DNA of 64,000 bases, from positions 124,001 through 188,000 of the forward strand of contig NZ_JXAL01000026.1 of the NCBI RefSeq assembly GCF_000829465.1. Reading direction: 5' to 3'. The first letter of the stretch is position 1, and each line of letters begins with the position of its first letter. Both the position numbers and the translations under genes were made by a program. Origin of the DNA: Cohnella kolymensis (GTDB lineage: Bacteria; Bacillota; Bacilli; Paenibacillales; Paenibacillaceae). Below are positions 47,902-56,942 of the stretch, in pieces. Under the pieces are notes generated by a model. The model searched no databases. It was not told the DNA's origin and was given only the letters and a program-made list of their open reading frames with translations.

Positions 47902-48704
47902 CTACTCTAGAAAATGCTCGAATCCATATACCATGCCCGTCACGGACATTATTTTTTTGATTGCGGAATTGACCCCCGGCATATAACCGGCGCGATCGTA
48001 AGAATCGTGGCGTATTTTCAAAGTTTGTCCGAAAGCTCCGAATATCACTTCCTGCTGCGCGAACACACCCGGCAGGCGAACGCTGTGTATGCGGAAGCCG
48101 TTGTAGTACCCGCCTCTGGCCCCTTCGATAACTTCTTCTTCCTTCGGATTCCCTTGGCGCAGCTCTTCTCTAGCTCAGAAATCCGCTCGGCCGTTTTGAT
48201 GGAGGTGCCGGAAGGCGCGTCCAGCTTCTGGTCTCCGTGGTATTCGATAATTTCCACATGGGGAAAATATTTGGCAGCCATCGCGGAAAATTTCATCATG
48301 AGGATCGCGCCGATCGAGAAATTGGGAGCAATCAATCCGCCGATGCCCCGGTCTTTGCACTGCTTGTCCAATTCGGCAATCTGCTCCGGAGTGAAGCCTG
48401 TCGTCCCGACGATCGGGCGCACTCCGTAGGATATTGCGGTTTCCGTATTGGGCATGGCGGCTTTGGGTGTGGTAAAATCGACAAGCACGTCTGGGCTTGA
48501 TGAAGAAAGGGCTTCGCCTAAGTCAGAAGAAACAATGACGCCGGTATCGGGTTTACCGACCAGCGTTCCGGCGTCAACGGATTTTGCCGATGTATGAACG
48601 GCTGCAACCAACTGGAGGTCAGGATCCTCCAAAACCATCCTGACCACTTCACGGCCCATACGCCCGCTTGCTCCGGCTACGGCCACCTTTATTTTTTGCG
48701 ACAT
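47902..48704 (-). CDS. dapB: 4-hydroxy-tetrahydrodipicolinate reductase with one-base frameshift
   Basis: Lysine/diaminopimelate pathway, 267 residues once repaired, the same length as B. subtilis DapB. The N-terminal VAVAGASGRMGREVVRMVL and VDFTTP motifs are intact; the substrate motif EIIEYHGDQKLDAPSGT follows. The frame breaks at 48168-48175, and the last 80-odd residues read in the next frame and end at 47902 (SVTGMVYGFEHFLE). Diaminopimelate is needed for the cell wall, so a real break would be lethal; an error is likelier. Confidence 0.95.
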
Positions 48705-48708
48705 GCGA

Positions 48709-49257
48709 TCACCTGTTCCTTCTGGGATTATAATGTGAATACTGTTGTTTAATGAGGCGGCGTCTGTCTGCTCTCACCTCGTGCAGCAAACGTTTGGCCT
48801 CCTCGTAGTGCGGGTCCAGCTGAAGCGCGTCGCGCAAGCATTCCAACGATCGCCTGTAATCTCCCTGAATCCGGTAGCCGATTGCAAGCAGCAGCCGGGC
48901 TTCCGCGGACAGCGGATCAAGTTGAACGGCCTCTTTTAACCAGATCAGGCTTTGTTCGATGTTCGGCGGAATGGCTGTAAGAAGATTCCGGGCATCGATC
49001 ATGCGCTGCTTGGCCGTCATCATCCGCAGGTGCAGCTGATAGGACTTGTCCTCCGGATCCAAATCCACCGCCTTCTGAGCATAGCTCATGGCTAACGGCT
49101 GCTTCCCGCTTCGTGCGCATGTAATGGATGCTTTATAATAAAAAGCGGGGTTGTCGGGTTCGATCTCTATGGCTTGCTGAAACCAATGTAACGCGAGTTC
49201 GAAATCCCCCTGAAAGATGGCTTCGTATGCCTGCCGGAGGCACGTATCCCCGTCCAT
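48709..49257 (-). CDS. TPR-repeat protein
   Basis: A 182-residue helical protein with about four TPR-like repeats (GDFELALHWFQQAIEIEPDNPAFYY; PLAMSYAQKAVDLDPEDKSYQLHL). AGGAGG precedes ATG 49257. It lies four bases before dapB. No partner is visible. Confidence 0.8.
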   Translation of the reverse strand: MDGDTCLRQAYEAIFQGDFELALHWFQQAIEIEPDNPAFYYKASITCARSGKQPLAMSYAQKAVDLDPEDKSYQLHLRMMTAKQRMIDARNLLTAIPPNIEQSLIWLKEAVQLDPLSAEARLLLAIGYRIQGDYRRSLECLRDALQLDPHYEEAKRLLHEVRADRRRLIKQQYSHYNPRRNR

Positions 49258-49302
49258 GCCGACCATCCTCCTTTCAATCGAGGATAGTACAGCATATGAA
49301 TA

Positions 49303-49671
49303 TCAACGGCTATCGGTGTCCTTCCTCGTCCACCTGTCCGCGTCTCTCGTATTGAATTTATGCATGACTTTCAGGTGAGTGTCCGTCAAGTCGATGCCCA
49401 AAGAATTCGCGTAGCAAAGGACGATAAATAAGATGTCGCCCAATTCCATCTCGACTGAGTTGTCCGCTTCATCGGACTTCTTGGGCTTTTCTCCATATAG
49501 ATGGTTGATTTCCCTGGCAAGCTCGCCTACCTCTTCCGTCATCCGCGCGAGCATCGACAAAGGGGAAAAATAACCTTCCTTGAACTGTGATATGTAAGCA
49601 TCGACATCACGCTGGATGTCTGCAAGCGTGCGCTCCTTGAGCGGCAAGCCCGCTATGCGGGATTCTCCCAT
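49303..49671 (-). CDS. ypjD: MazG-like nucleotide pyrophosphohydrolase YpjD
   Basis: A 122-residue all-helical protein with the EExxE metal-binding motif (MTEEVGELAREINH) and ELGDILFIVLCYANSLG. Family members split NTPs for house-cleaning. Position matches B. subtilis ypjD next to dapB. Confidence 0.9.
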   Translation of the reverse strand: MGESRIAGLPLKERTLADIQRDVDAYISQFKEGYFSPLSMLARMTEEVGELAREINHLYGEKPKKSDEADNSVEMELGDILFIVLCYANSLGIDLTDTHLKVMHKFNTRDADRWTRKDTDSR

Positions 49672-49754
49672 TGTAGGCTTCCTTTCCTGAAGGTGTCATT
49701 TCTATGTTAGCGTAAGACGTTTATGAAAACAATGTTTTGTGGAGGTGTGTCCTT

Positions 49755-50714
49755 TTGAACGGTATCAATATGTGGAATCTCGTGCGTACCTGGGGTCTTC
49801 TGGCAGCGGGCACGGCAATATATGCGTTCGGCCTGCAATATTTCATCCTGCCTAATTTGCTCATGGAAGGCGGCGTAACCGGCGTTGCCATATTGCTTAA
49901 TTATGCGCTTGCCATCCCAGTGTCCCTTTCCACATTGGCGATCAACCTGCCTCTATTCTTGCTCGGCTGGCGGCAATTGGGCCGGGGAGCAATGGTATAT
50001 ACGCTGGGCGGAGTCATTCTGCTTTCATTGTTTCTGTGGCTGATGGAAAATCTGGTGCAGCTGGGCTGGCTTGTACCTTTTCAAACGGAGCAGGATTTTA
50101 TCCTTGTCGTCCTCTATGCCGGTGTAACTCTAGGCATCGGTCTCGGGCTCGTGTTTCGGGCAGGCGGCACGACCGGCGGAGTGGATATCATTGCCAGAAT
50201 TGTTCACAGGCTCCGCGGCTGGAGCATGGGCCAAATCATTCTCACGCTTGATGTCGTCATACTCGGCATCTCACTCCTCTTCATACCGAAGGAGAAAGTG
50301 CTGTATACGCTCGTAACGGTATTTATCGCGAGCAAGGTTATCGATTTCATCCAGGAAGGTGCTTACGCGGCCAAAGCCTTCACCATCATTTGCCACAACC
50401 CGGAGAAATTGGCTCAGGATATCACCAAAGAACTGGAACGCGGCGTCACATTGATGCCTGCGGTAGGCGCATATTCCGGTGACAACAGAACCGTCATCTA
50501 TTGCGTGGTCAGCCGTTTCGAAATCCGCAAATTAAAAAGCCTCGTCCGTCTTCATGACCGGAGGGCTTTTATCGTCATCAACGATGTTCACGACGTCTCG
50601 GAGAAGGCTTTCGGGACGAATAACAAGGTACTTTATTTTTTCCATCGTTTCAAAAAGCGTTCGGCTGCATCCGGCTCATCCTTAAGGCGGGATCTGCCGC
50701 CTGCTGGGGCGTAA
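49755..50714 (+). CDS. YitT family membrane protein
   Basis: A 319-residue membrane protein with about five hydrophobic helices, a GGTTGGVDIIARIVHR loop, and a soluble DUF2179 C-terminal domain (VTLMPAVGAYSGDNRTVIYCVVSR). TTG at 49755 is preferred because GGAGGTG is seven to eight bases upstream; a TTG at 49737 is possible. Function of the family is unknown. Its end overlaps the ypjB end by about 80 bases on the other strand. Divergent from ypjD. Confidence 0.88.
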   Translation: MNGINMWNLVRTWGLLAAGTAIYAFGLQYFILPNLLMEGGVTGVAILLNYALAIPVSLSTLAINLPLFLLGWRQLGRGAMVYTLGGVILLSLFLWLMENLVQLGWLVPFQTEQDFILVVLYAGVTLGIGLGLVFRAGGTTGGVDIIARIVHRLRGWSMGQIILTLDVVILGISLLFIPKEKVLYTLVTVFIASKVIDFIQEGAYAAKAFTIICHNPEKLAQDITKELERGVTLMPAVGAYSGDNRTVIYCVVSRFEIRKLKSLVRLHDRRAFIVINDVHDVSEKAFGTNNKVLYFFHRFKKRSAASGSSLRRDLPPAGA

Positions 50715-51589
50715 GGTTCGGCGCGGTAACGCCGCCATCCGACCCAAGTGAGCACGGTCACGATGAATGAACCCATCATCGCCGACCAGCCCCAAGGCGG
50801 CGCCGCTGCCGGCGGAACAAGCGCCGTCGTATGCTTCGCTCCGGGAAATAATGCATCCATCGCGCTTTCAAGCGAAGGTATAATGCCTAGAAGCGTCCCT
50901 GCATCCGGTTTGTCGGTTTTTAACATACGTTGGGTATAACGCAATACGGAATCGCTGCGTTCGACTACCCCAGGCTCCGCTTTGAGAAGCGCTGCCGTAC
51001 GGATCACACCGTAATGCTGGGCTAAACGCTCAAGCGACAGCACGGCCGAAGCAGGGGTAATAAATACGCCTGCAGAAGCTTCGTCTTCCAGAGATTTCTT
51101 CAATGCTTGAATATCATCCCTCAGAATGGACCGGTATTGATGCCAAAGCGGCTTTTCAGGCCGGGCGAGCGCGTCGGCCGCAAGACGCAGCGAAGCGGCT
51201 CCCGCCTTCCAGCTTTGTTCATTCGGCGAGATCGCCGTAACCGCCCTTCGCATTTCCGAAATGTTATGGGCTAACGATTCTACACCTTCGACGGATGCGA
51301 TGCCGTTCATCGGCAAAGTGCGGAAGCGGTACTCGATCACCCTTAGGCTTTTCAGAGTAACATCGACGTTCCCCTTATTCACCGCATCGTACAGCGTTTC
51401 GACGGTGGCGAGAAATTGCGTATAAGCGGCTGCCGGCGCGGCGCTGTCGTCTGAAGGAGCAAAGCTCTTTTCAGCACCCCGCACTGTAAGCGGCATGACG
51501 AAAATCAGAGAAACAGCGCTAAGAGCGGCTATACATAAGTATCGCAGCCGGCGGCTGACGATGGCTCGTACATATGCAAACAAGGACAT
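50633..51589 (-). CDS. ypjB: Sporulation protein YpjB family
   Basis: A 318-residue protein with a signal or anchor helix near the N terminus (LCIAALSAVSLIFVMPLTV), a helical middle, and a second helix near the C terminus (SAMMGSFIVTVLTWVGW). The position between ypjA and the YitT gene matches B. subtilis ypjB. The start is not certain: ATG at 51589 has AGGAGG very close, and the following TTG has better spacing. The last 82 bases overlap the convergent YitT gene. Confidence 0.78.
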   Translation of the reverse strand: MSLFAYVRAIVSRRLRYLCIAALSAVSLIFVMPLTVRGAEKSFAPSDDSAAPAAAYTQFLATVETLYDAVNKGNVDVTLKSLRVIEYRFRTLPMNGIASVEGVESLAHNISEMRRAVTAISPNEQSWKAGAASLRLAADALARPEKPLWHQYRSILRDDIQALKKSLEDEASAGVFITPASAVLSLERLAQHYGVIRTAALLKAEPGVVERSDSVLRYTQRMLKTDKPDAGTLLGIIPSLESAMDALFPGAKHTTALVPPAAAPPWGWSAMMGSFIVTVLTWVGWRRYRAEPYAPAGGRSRLKDEPDAAERFLKRWKK

Positions 51590-51640
51590 CCCCTCCTGCC
51601 CTAAGGTATGAGGGGATGTCCGCATTTAGAACGGTTTGTC

Positions 51641-52279
51641 CTAGTCACGATAGGAAAAGCGAAACCGAGCGATTGCAGCCGATAAGACGCTTAAAGCCGT
51701 CAACAGGAAAGTAAACGAGCCGACAGCAATTAAATCATCTCTCAGCTGTAACGGGAGACTCGGGTAGACGCCAAAGGTGTAATCCACCGTATCGTTGAGG
51801 AACGTCCAAGCCGCCGCCGCAAGCAGCGCCATGCCGCCGAACGTGAAAAACCGGGCATACACAAGAGCGCAGACCGCCATAGCGGTATGTCCGATAATCA
51901 GCATCCAATCCTGCCACACCAGTATATCCCCTTGCGCTTGTCCGGCAAAAATAATGGCGGTTGCCCATATGCCGTATTTAACGGAGGTCACTACACCAAG
52001 CGCCTCGACGACGCCGCGAACAGCGTTCACCCAGCGATGGCGCGAAGCTCCGGGGGAAATCCACAACCAAAGAACGGCAGCGGCAAAAAACAATGAGGCG
52101 GTCGGGCTGTCCGGAACGAAAGGGAGCTGCCAATGAGGGTGCGTATTCCATGTGAGCTCGAGCTGATAATTATACCAGTAGTAGCCGTAAATAGTTCCTG
52201 GGATGTAGATGATCATCATCAGCCATAGAAGCTTGGGGTGAAGCAAGAAACCGCGGGAAAGCAGCCATCTCCAGGTCAA
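51641..52279 (-). CDS. ypjA: YpjA family membrane protein (DUF1405)
   Basis: A 212-residue protein with about six hydrophobic segments. TTG at 52279 is favoured because AAGGAGG lies about seven bases upstream; the longer frame starting at 52420 would read through the qcrC end and its terminator. Aromatic-rich first loop (WNTHPHWQLPFVPDSPTASLFF) is typical. Function is not known. Confidence 0.8.
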   Translation of the reverse strand: MTWRWLLSRGFLLHPKLLWLMMIIYIPGTIYGYYWYNYQLELTWNTHPHWQLPFVPDSPTASLFFAAAVLWLWISPGASRHRWVNAVRGVVEALGVVTSVKYGIWATAIIFAGQAQGDILVWQDWMLIIGHTAMAVCALVYARFFTFGGMALLAAAAWTFLNDTVDYTFGVYPSLPLQLRDDLIAVGSFTFLLTALSVLSAAIARFRFSYRD

Positions 52280-52304
52280 GAGAGGTCCTCCTTGTGCTAG
52301 TAAT

Positions 52305-52336
52305 GCAAAAATAGCGGCACCGAGTGCCGCTATTTG
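52305..52336 (-). terminator. Terminator of the qcr operon
   Basis: On the minus strand AAATAGCGGCAC pairs with GTGCCGCTATTT over a three-base loop; a short T-run follows. It lies between qcrC and ypjA. Confidence 0.85.
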
Positions 52337-52367
52337 CGTGAATTGATTTGCTGAACGAGATTGAGCG

Positions 52368-53237
52368 TTACTCAGCGCCTTCAGCTTTTTGCTTGGCCAG
52401 CCAAGCCGCCACCTGATCAATCTGCTCTTTGCTCAATTGGTCTTTGAACGCCGGCATTGCTTCGCGTCCGTTGGTGATCACATTGGCAATCTCTTCTTCG
52501 TTCAGCCTGTCGCCGACACCGCGCAATGCCGGTGCGTTGCCGCCTTGCAGCTCGGCGCCGTGACAAGAAATACATTGGGCTTCTTTCATCGTTTCCGTAA
52601 ATGTCGGATCGTCCGACGCTACCATTGCCGGGATCTTCTCTTTGCCCGGAACCGGCCGCGGCAAGCCCTTCTTGACGGCTTCCTCCGCCTCAAGCTCACG
52701 CTTGATATGCTCAGGCGTCACTTCGTTGATTCTAAGCTCTTCTTGATAATGATGCCAAGATACCCAGGTCAAATAGGTACAAGCGACCAACGAAAGGATC
52801 ATCAAGGAAGAGGCGATCGGACGGCGATAGAACCGGCGCTCTTTGCCCGTATCCAGGAACGGGGCAAGCAGGAGCGAGATGAAAGGAAGACCGGAAAGGC
52901 CCAGTACGCCGAGCACCAGGTAGTCTCCCGAAGTATAAGGATACTTCAACAGTTGATACAGGAATAGGAAATACCAGTCCGGCATCGGAATAAACGAGCT
53001 GTTTAACGGGTCGGCCGGGTAGCCGAGCGGAGCCGGTTCGGCGATGACGAGAACCAGAAAGCCTACCAATACGACGACTCCGACCATCCACTCTTTCAGC
53101 AGGAAGTTTGGTATGAACGCTTCCGATTTGCCCGGATAAGCGGAATAATCATGCGGTACGTTCACATTGTTGTGCCTGCGGATACGGGAATCCCCGACAT
53201 ATACGACTTTTTCATTCGGATCATGTTTATGTGCCAT
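52368..53237 (-). CDS. qcrC: Menaquinol:cytochrome c reductase cytochrome b/c subunit
   Basis: Subunit that combines a cytochrome b subunit IV-like N-terminal part (three helices, about residues 45-150) with a cytochrome c domain. The heme-binding CISCH motif is at about 216-220 and the Met ligand is in REAMPAFKDQL. The fused b/c layout is characteristic of Firmicutes. It passes electrons from QcrAB to cytochrome c. 19 bases after qcrB. Confidence 0.96.
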   Translation of the reverse strand: MAHKHDPNEKVVYVGDSRIRRHNNVNVPHDYSAYPGKSEAFIPNFLLKEWMVGVVVLVGFLVLVIAEPAPLGYPADPLNSSFIPMPDWYFLFLYQLLKYPYTSGDYLVLGVLGLSGLPFISLLLAPFLDTGKERRFYRRPIASSLMILSLVACTYLTWVSWHHYQEELRINEVTPEHIKRELEAEEAVKKGLPRPVPGKEKIPAMVASDDPTFTETMKEAQCISCHGAELQGGNAPALRGVGDRLNEEEIANVITNGREAMPAFKDQLSKEQIDQVAAWLAKQKAEGAE

Positions 53238-53256
53238 TGCTAGCCACTCCCCTCTC

Positions 53257-53928
53257 TTACAGCGGCCCGGAGATGCCCTGTTTTCGAATCATAAAGAAGT
53301 GTCCGGCAAGCAAGGCGAGCAGCGCACCAGGCAAGAAGAACACGTGAATCGCGAAGAACCGCGTCAGCGTTTGGGCACCGACGATCGTTCCTCCGTTCAT
53401 CAGCTCCTTGATGTATTCGCCAAGATAAGGCACGGATCCTGCAATTTCCAGACCGACCTTCGTAGCGTAATACGCCTTGTTGTCCCAAGGGAGCAAATAT
53501 CCGGTGAATCCAAGGCCGAGCATGACAAAGAAAATCAGCATTCCGACTACCCAGTTCATTTCACGAGGCGCTTTGTAAGAGCCTGTAAAGAAGACCCGCA
53601 GGGTATGTAGGAACATCATGACAATTACGAGGCTTGCTCCCCAGTGATGCATACCGCGCACGATGGCACCGAATGCCACCTGGTGCTGAAGATAATCGAC
53701 GCTGTAATAAGCATTGATAATGTCCGGTACGTAGTACATCGTCAGGAACATGCCGGAAAGGATTTGGATTACGGTAATAAAGAACGTCAAGCCGCCGAAA
53801 CAATAAACGAAAGCGGAGAAATGGTGAGCCGGATTGACGTGCTCAGGCACCTCATGATCCGCAATGTCTCTCCACATCGGCGTAATATCCAGACGTTCGT
53901 CAATCCAGTTGTACATGTTTTTGAACAT
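53257..53928 (-). CDS. qcrB: Menaquinol:cytochrome c reductase cytochrome b subunit
   Basis: A 223-residue b6-type cytochrome with four helices and the histidine pairs for two b hemes (HHFSAFVYCFGG, GMHHWGASLVIVMMFLH, AIHVFFLPGALLALLAGHFF). GGAGGG precedes the start. Middle of qcrABC. Confidence 0.97.
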   Translation of the reverse strand: MFKNMYNWIDERLDITPMWRDIADHEVPEHVNPAHHFSAFVYCFGGLTFFITVIQILSGMFLTMYYVPDIINAYYSVDYLQHQVAFGAIVRGMHHWGASLVIVMMFLHTLRVFFTGSYKAPREMNWVVGMLIFFVMLGLGFTGYLLPWDNKAYYATKVGLEIAGSVPYLGEYIKELMNGGTIVGAQTLTRFFAIHVFFLPGALLALLAGHFFMIRKQGISGPL

Positions 53929-53946
53929 GGACGAAACGCCCTCCTT

Positions 53947-54480
53947 CTACTTCACGCGACTATTCGGTTCGAGCGGTCCGAGATAAACCCAGCCGTTGTC
54001 CGTTTTCACTTCGAATTCGTCCAGCGGCTTCGGCGCCACCTTCAGATTTTTGCCGTCTTTGGTATACTGAGCGCCGTGACAAGGACAATTGTACTTGTTC
54101 GGATCTTCGCCGCCCCAGTGAACGGTGCATCCCAGATGCTTGCAGACAGGCGACAGCGCAAAAATCTTGCCGTCGTCTCCTTTGGAGATCCACGCCGCCA
54201 GCTGCGGGTCGCTCTCGTACCAGCCGTCGACCTGATGGATCTTGAACTTTACTTCCGTCGGCTCATTCGTCACTTTGCTTTCCTCGATAACTTTGACGAA
54301 AGCACCTTGCTCTTTCTTTTGCAATATAGGATCTACAGCAAAGCGGATCATCGGTAAAATGGCCCCGCCTGCCATGAAGGCTCCTGCTCCGCCCAGCGTG
54401 TAAGAAAGAAACTGGCGTCTTGTCATTTCTTTGCGCTTGGCCGGCTTGTGCGCGGTATCTTGCTGCTGTTTGTGGTCCAT
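53947..54480 (-). CDS. qcrA: Menaquinol:cytochrome c reductase Rieske iron-sulfur subunit
   Basis: A 177-residue Rieske protein. The cluster ligands are in CKHLGCTVHW and CPCHGAQY. The N terminus has RRQFLSYTLGGAGAFMAGG, a twin-arginine-type anchor. Starts qcrABC behind a good sigma-A promoter. The operon feeds electrons from menaquinol to cytochrome c. Confidence 0.97.
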   Translation of the reverse strand: MDHKQQQDTAHKPAKRKEMTRRQFLSYTLGGAGAFMAGGAILPMIRFAVDPILQKKEQGAFVKVIEESKVTNEPTEVKFKIHQVDGWYESDPQLAAWISKGDDGKIFALSPVCKHLGCTVHWGGEDPNKYNCPCHGAQYTKDGKNLKVAPKPLDEFEVKTDNGWVYLGPLEPNSRVK

Positions 54481-54553
54481 TCATTCTACCCCCTTCGCCC
54501 ACCAAATCTCGCGTCCGATACGGACTTAACAATATGTTCACAAGGACATAACT

Positions 54554-54582
54554 ATCATAGCCCACGCGTTATAGAGCGTCAA
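54554..54582 (-). promoter_or_regulatory. Sigma-A promoter of qcrABC
   Basis: On the minus strand TTGACG (54577-54582), 17 bases and TATGAT (54554-54559). TTGTGA occurs on both sides of it (a TTGTGAAC element downstream and AATTGTGACAATT upstream), which recalls ResD or Rex half-sites. Confidence 0.7.
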
Positions 54583-54643
54583 GAATGGGGCTGCGAGTTT
54601 CATAGCGAGTCAGCAAAACCAAACTTAAAATGTTCTCAAATTG

Positions 54644-55081
54644 TCACAATTCCTTGAGAGATTCGCTTGAGCCCCTTCTCCAGAGGTCTGCAATCTCCTT
54701 GCGCAGCCTCTGTTCATCGGGCAGCTCGTCTTCCCTGACAGGCTGAATGATGAGATCCGCAGACACATCCGCAAAGCCGTTCGGCCGGCCGCACACAACA
54801 ATCACGTAACGATAGCCGAGTTTCTTCAACTGTCCGCATAACCGGTTAAGCCTCTGCTTGTCATCCACGTCTCCACTATAGTAATGGAACGCAGGCACAG
54901 TTACCGTTCGTCCGGTAAACGCCTGTTCCAAAGGAGCGAGCCAATCTCCCGTTTTGGCCGCGAGTTCCGTGGCTTCCGCGGGAGTTTCCCCGCCGGTAAG
55001 ACCGGATATGGGCAGCAGGCACGTGTCCAGAAACGGCTGAAGCTCCGCCCAGCCCGCTTCGTCGATTTCACTGAACCTCAT
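54644..55081 (-). CDS. ypiF: YpiF family protein (DUF2487)
   Basis: A 145-residue protein of unknown function, positioned before qcrABC as in B. subtilis ypiF. Fold hints: FHYYSGDVDDKQRLNRL and YRYVIVVCG. ATG 55081 is supported by AAAGGA upstream; a frame starting at 55117 overlaps the esterase. No enzyme motif recognised. Confidence 0.75.
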   Translation of the reverse strand: MRFSEIDEAGWAELQPFLDTCLLPISGLTGGETPAEATELAAKTGDWLAPLEQAFTGRTVTVPAFHYYSGDVDDKQRLNRLCGQLKKLGYRYVIVVCGRPNGFADVSADLIIQPVREDELPDEQRLRKEIADLWRRGSSESLKEL

Positions 55082-55107
55082 ATTCAGAGTCCTTTCTTGT
55101 TCATGCT

Positions 55108-56070
55108 TCAAAGCCATTCGGCAATAAAAGTCATCGCCGTGTCGGCGAAACCGGGCAGCCCCTCGTGACCGTAGTCGGGATAAACCTCTACCCTTTTCGG
55201 AGAAATAATCTTGTTGTAAGCGGCAAATTGCGTGGATGGAGGCGTGATCGTGTCCATCAGTCCCGTTGCCATCATGACCTCACCTTTAATACGAGGCGCC
55301 AAATGCTGAACATCAATATAACCCAGCTTTTCGAAAATTTCGGCTTCTCTCGTGTGAAGGGGATCGAACTTGCGGAAATAGGCTCGTATTTCATCATAAG
55401 CATCTTTCGCCAGATCCATCTCCCACACCCTCTTATAGTCCGAGAGAAAAGGATATACCGGAACCAGCTTTGCAATCCTGGGCTCGAGCGCCGCGCAAGC
55501 CAGCGTCAACCCGCCGCCTTGCGAATAACCCATAGCAGCGACTCGGCTCGGGTCGACTTCATGCAAATCCATTACGATGCCGGCCAATTGCGCTGCGTCC
55601 AGATAGATTTGGCGATACAGCAGGTTGTCCGGGTGATCGTCTAGCCCGCGTATGATATGCCCGTTTAATGTATTACCCTTCACTCCGCCTGCATCCTCGG
55701 ATGAACCGCCCTGTCCCCGGACGTCCATGGATATGAAGCTTATGCCGAGCGCGGCGTAAGCGACTTTCTCCATCCAGTCCCCCGAATTCATGGAGTACCC
55801 GTGAAATTGAATGACGGCGGGATGAGGAGCTGAATTGCCTTTGGGACGTATGTATTTCGCATGAATCCGGGCGCCGCGCACGCCTGTGAAGAAAAGCTCA
55901 AAGCAGTCGGCGATCGGCACCTGGAACCGGGCCGGTATCAGTTCCACTTGGGCATCGACGCTCTTCATTTCGGTCAAGGCCCGCTCCCAGTAATCATCGA
56001 AGTCTGCCGGCCTTGGGCTGATCCCTTGATAGGTTCGAAGTTGCTCAAGCGGAAAATCGATTAACGGCAT
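55108..56070 (-). CDS. Acetyl xylan esterase / cephalosporin-C deacetylase (CE7)
   Basis: Alpha/beta hydrolase of CE7, 320 residues. The nucleophile is in GYSQGGGLTLA, the aspartate in GLMDTITPP, and the histidine in YGHEGLPG; RGQGGSS is the CE7 marker. It removes acetyl groups from small acetylated sugars or antibiotics, in the cytoplasm (no signal peptide). It stands out as an insertion in the B. subtilis-like order. ATG 56070 has GGGAAG upstream. Confidence 0.9.
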   Translation of the reverse strand: MPLIDFPLEQLRTYQGISPRPADFDDYWERALTEMKSVDAQVELIPARFQVPIADCFELFFTGVRGARIHAKYIRPKGNSAPHPAVIQFHGYSMNSGDWMEKVAYAALGISFISMDVRGQGGSSEDAGGVKGNTLNGHIIRGLDDHPDNLLYRQIYLDAAQLAGIVMDLHEVDPSRVAAMGYSQGGGLTLACAALEPRIAKLVPVYPFLSDYKRVWEMDLAKDAYDEIRAYFRKFDPLHTREAEIFEKLGYIDVQHLAPRIKGEVMMATGLMDTITPPSTQFAAYNKIISPKRVEVYPDYGHEGLPGFADTAMTFIAEWL

Positions 56071-56142
56071 ATGAATGCTTCTTCCCTTCATGTCCTTTTT
56101 ACTCTAATATACAATCCATCCTACTCTATATTTTCTCACAAT

Positions 56143-56181
56143 AAAAGCGCCTCCCTCCTTTAGAAAAGGAAAAAGGCGCCT
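56143..56181 (-). terminator. Terminator after the small IDEAL gene
   Basis: On the minus strand AAGGCGCCTTTTTCC pairs imperfectly with GGAGGGAGGCGCTT around a loop of about 10 bases, ending in TTTTATTG. It falls between the IDEAL gene and the esterase. Confidence 0.7.
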
Positions 56182-56211
56182 TGTTCGTGCCGATTCAAAG
56201 CGCGAACCGGC

Positions 56212-56394
56212 TTAGGATTGAATGGTCTTTAATTCATCGGTCAAACGCCGAAAGGATTCGACGTCTCCTTGTGCGAGCGCATCATCAATAGCGTCGTATA
56301 TTTTCTCCGTCCGGTAATTGCGCAGCGCTTCGTCAAGGACCATTTCTGCCGCCAGCCCCAGCATGGTCTCATAGGCGACTTTCATGTTGTCCAT
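56212..56394 (-). CDS. Small IDEAL-domain protein
   Basis: A 60-residue protein with an IDEAL-like stretch (KIYDAIDDALAQGDVESFRRLTDEL). In Bacillus this motif is the C-terminal end of YpiB; here it stands alone. GGAGGTG lies upstream of ATG 56394. Function is unknown; protein binding is the family guess. Confidence 0.75.
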   Translation of the reverse strand: MDNMKVAYETMLGLAAEMVLDEALRNYRTEKIYDAIDDALAQGDVESFRRLTDELKTIQS

Positions 56395-56433
56395 TCGTTG
56401 CACCTCCAAAATCCGGCGTTGCGGGCTCCTCGA

Positions 56434-56940
56434 TCAGGGGTTCCCGTATTGCTCGCCTTTGCTCACGTAACTGTCCGCCGTTGTTTTCATCCGCTGCAGA
56501 TCTTTCTCGGTCAGCTCCCTGATCACCTTCGCAGGGGTTCCCAAGCATAAAGTATAAGGCGGAATGACCTGGTTCTCCGTAACGATCGCGCCGGCTCCCA
56601 CTAAAGCATATTCACCGATGTCAGCCCCGTTCAAGACGATAGCCCCCATGCCGATCAATGTACCTCTGCCTATCCGGCATCCGTGGATGATTGCAGCGTG
56701 TCCGACTGACACTCCATCCTCCAGAACAAGAGGTTGATTCGTATTCACATGGCCTACGACCCCATCCTGTATATTACACTGTCTTCCGATCTCGATCGGC
56801 GCCAAGTCCCCGCGCAATACCGCATTAAACCAAACGGTGCTCTGCTCGCCGATCGTGACGTTCCCGATAATTTTGGCTCCTTCCGCAACATAGACTCCCG
56901 ACGCCAATCGCGGGTAAATTCCCATAAAAGGCAGTTGCAT
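56434..56940 (-). CDS. Gamma-class carbonic anhydrase-like hexapeptide protein
   Basis: A 168-residue left-handed beta-helix (I/V-G-x-x-x-x hexapeptides: NVTIGEQSTVWFNAVLRGD). Possible zinc histidines are in VVGHVNT and SVGHAAIIHGC. May have carbonic anhydrase activity or act as a transferase. ATG 56940 is preceded by AAGGAGAG; a hairpin covers part of it. Confidence 0.88.
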   Translation of the reverse strand: MQLPFMGIYPRLASGVYVAEGAKIIGNVTIGEQSTVWFNAVLRGDLAPIEIGRQCNIQDGVVGHVNTNQPLVLEDGVSVGHAAIIHGCRIGRGTLIGMGAIVLNGADIGEYALVGAGAIVTENQVIPPYTLCLGTPAKVIRELTEKDLQRMKTTADSYVSKGEQYGNP

Positions 56941-56942
56941 AT

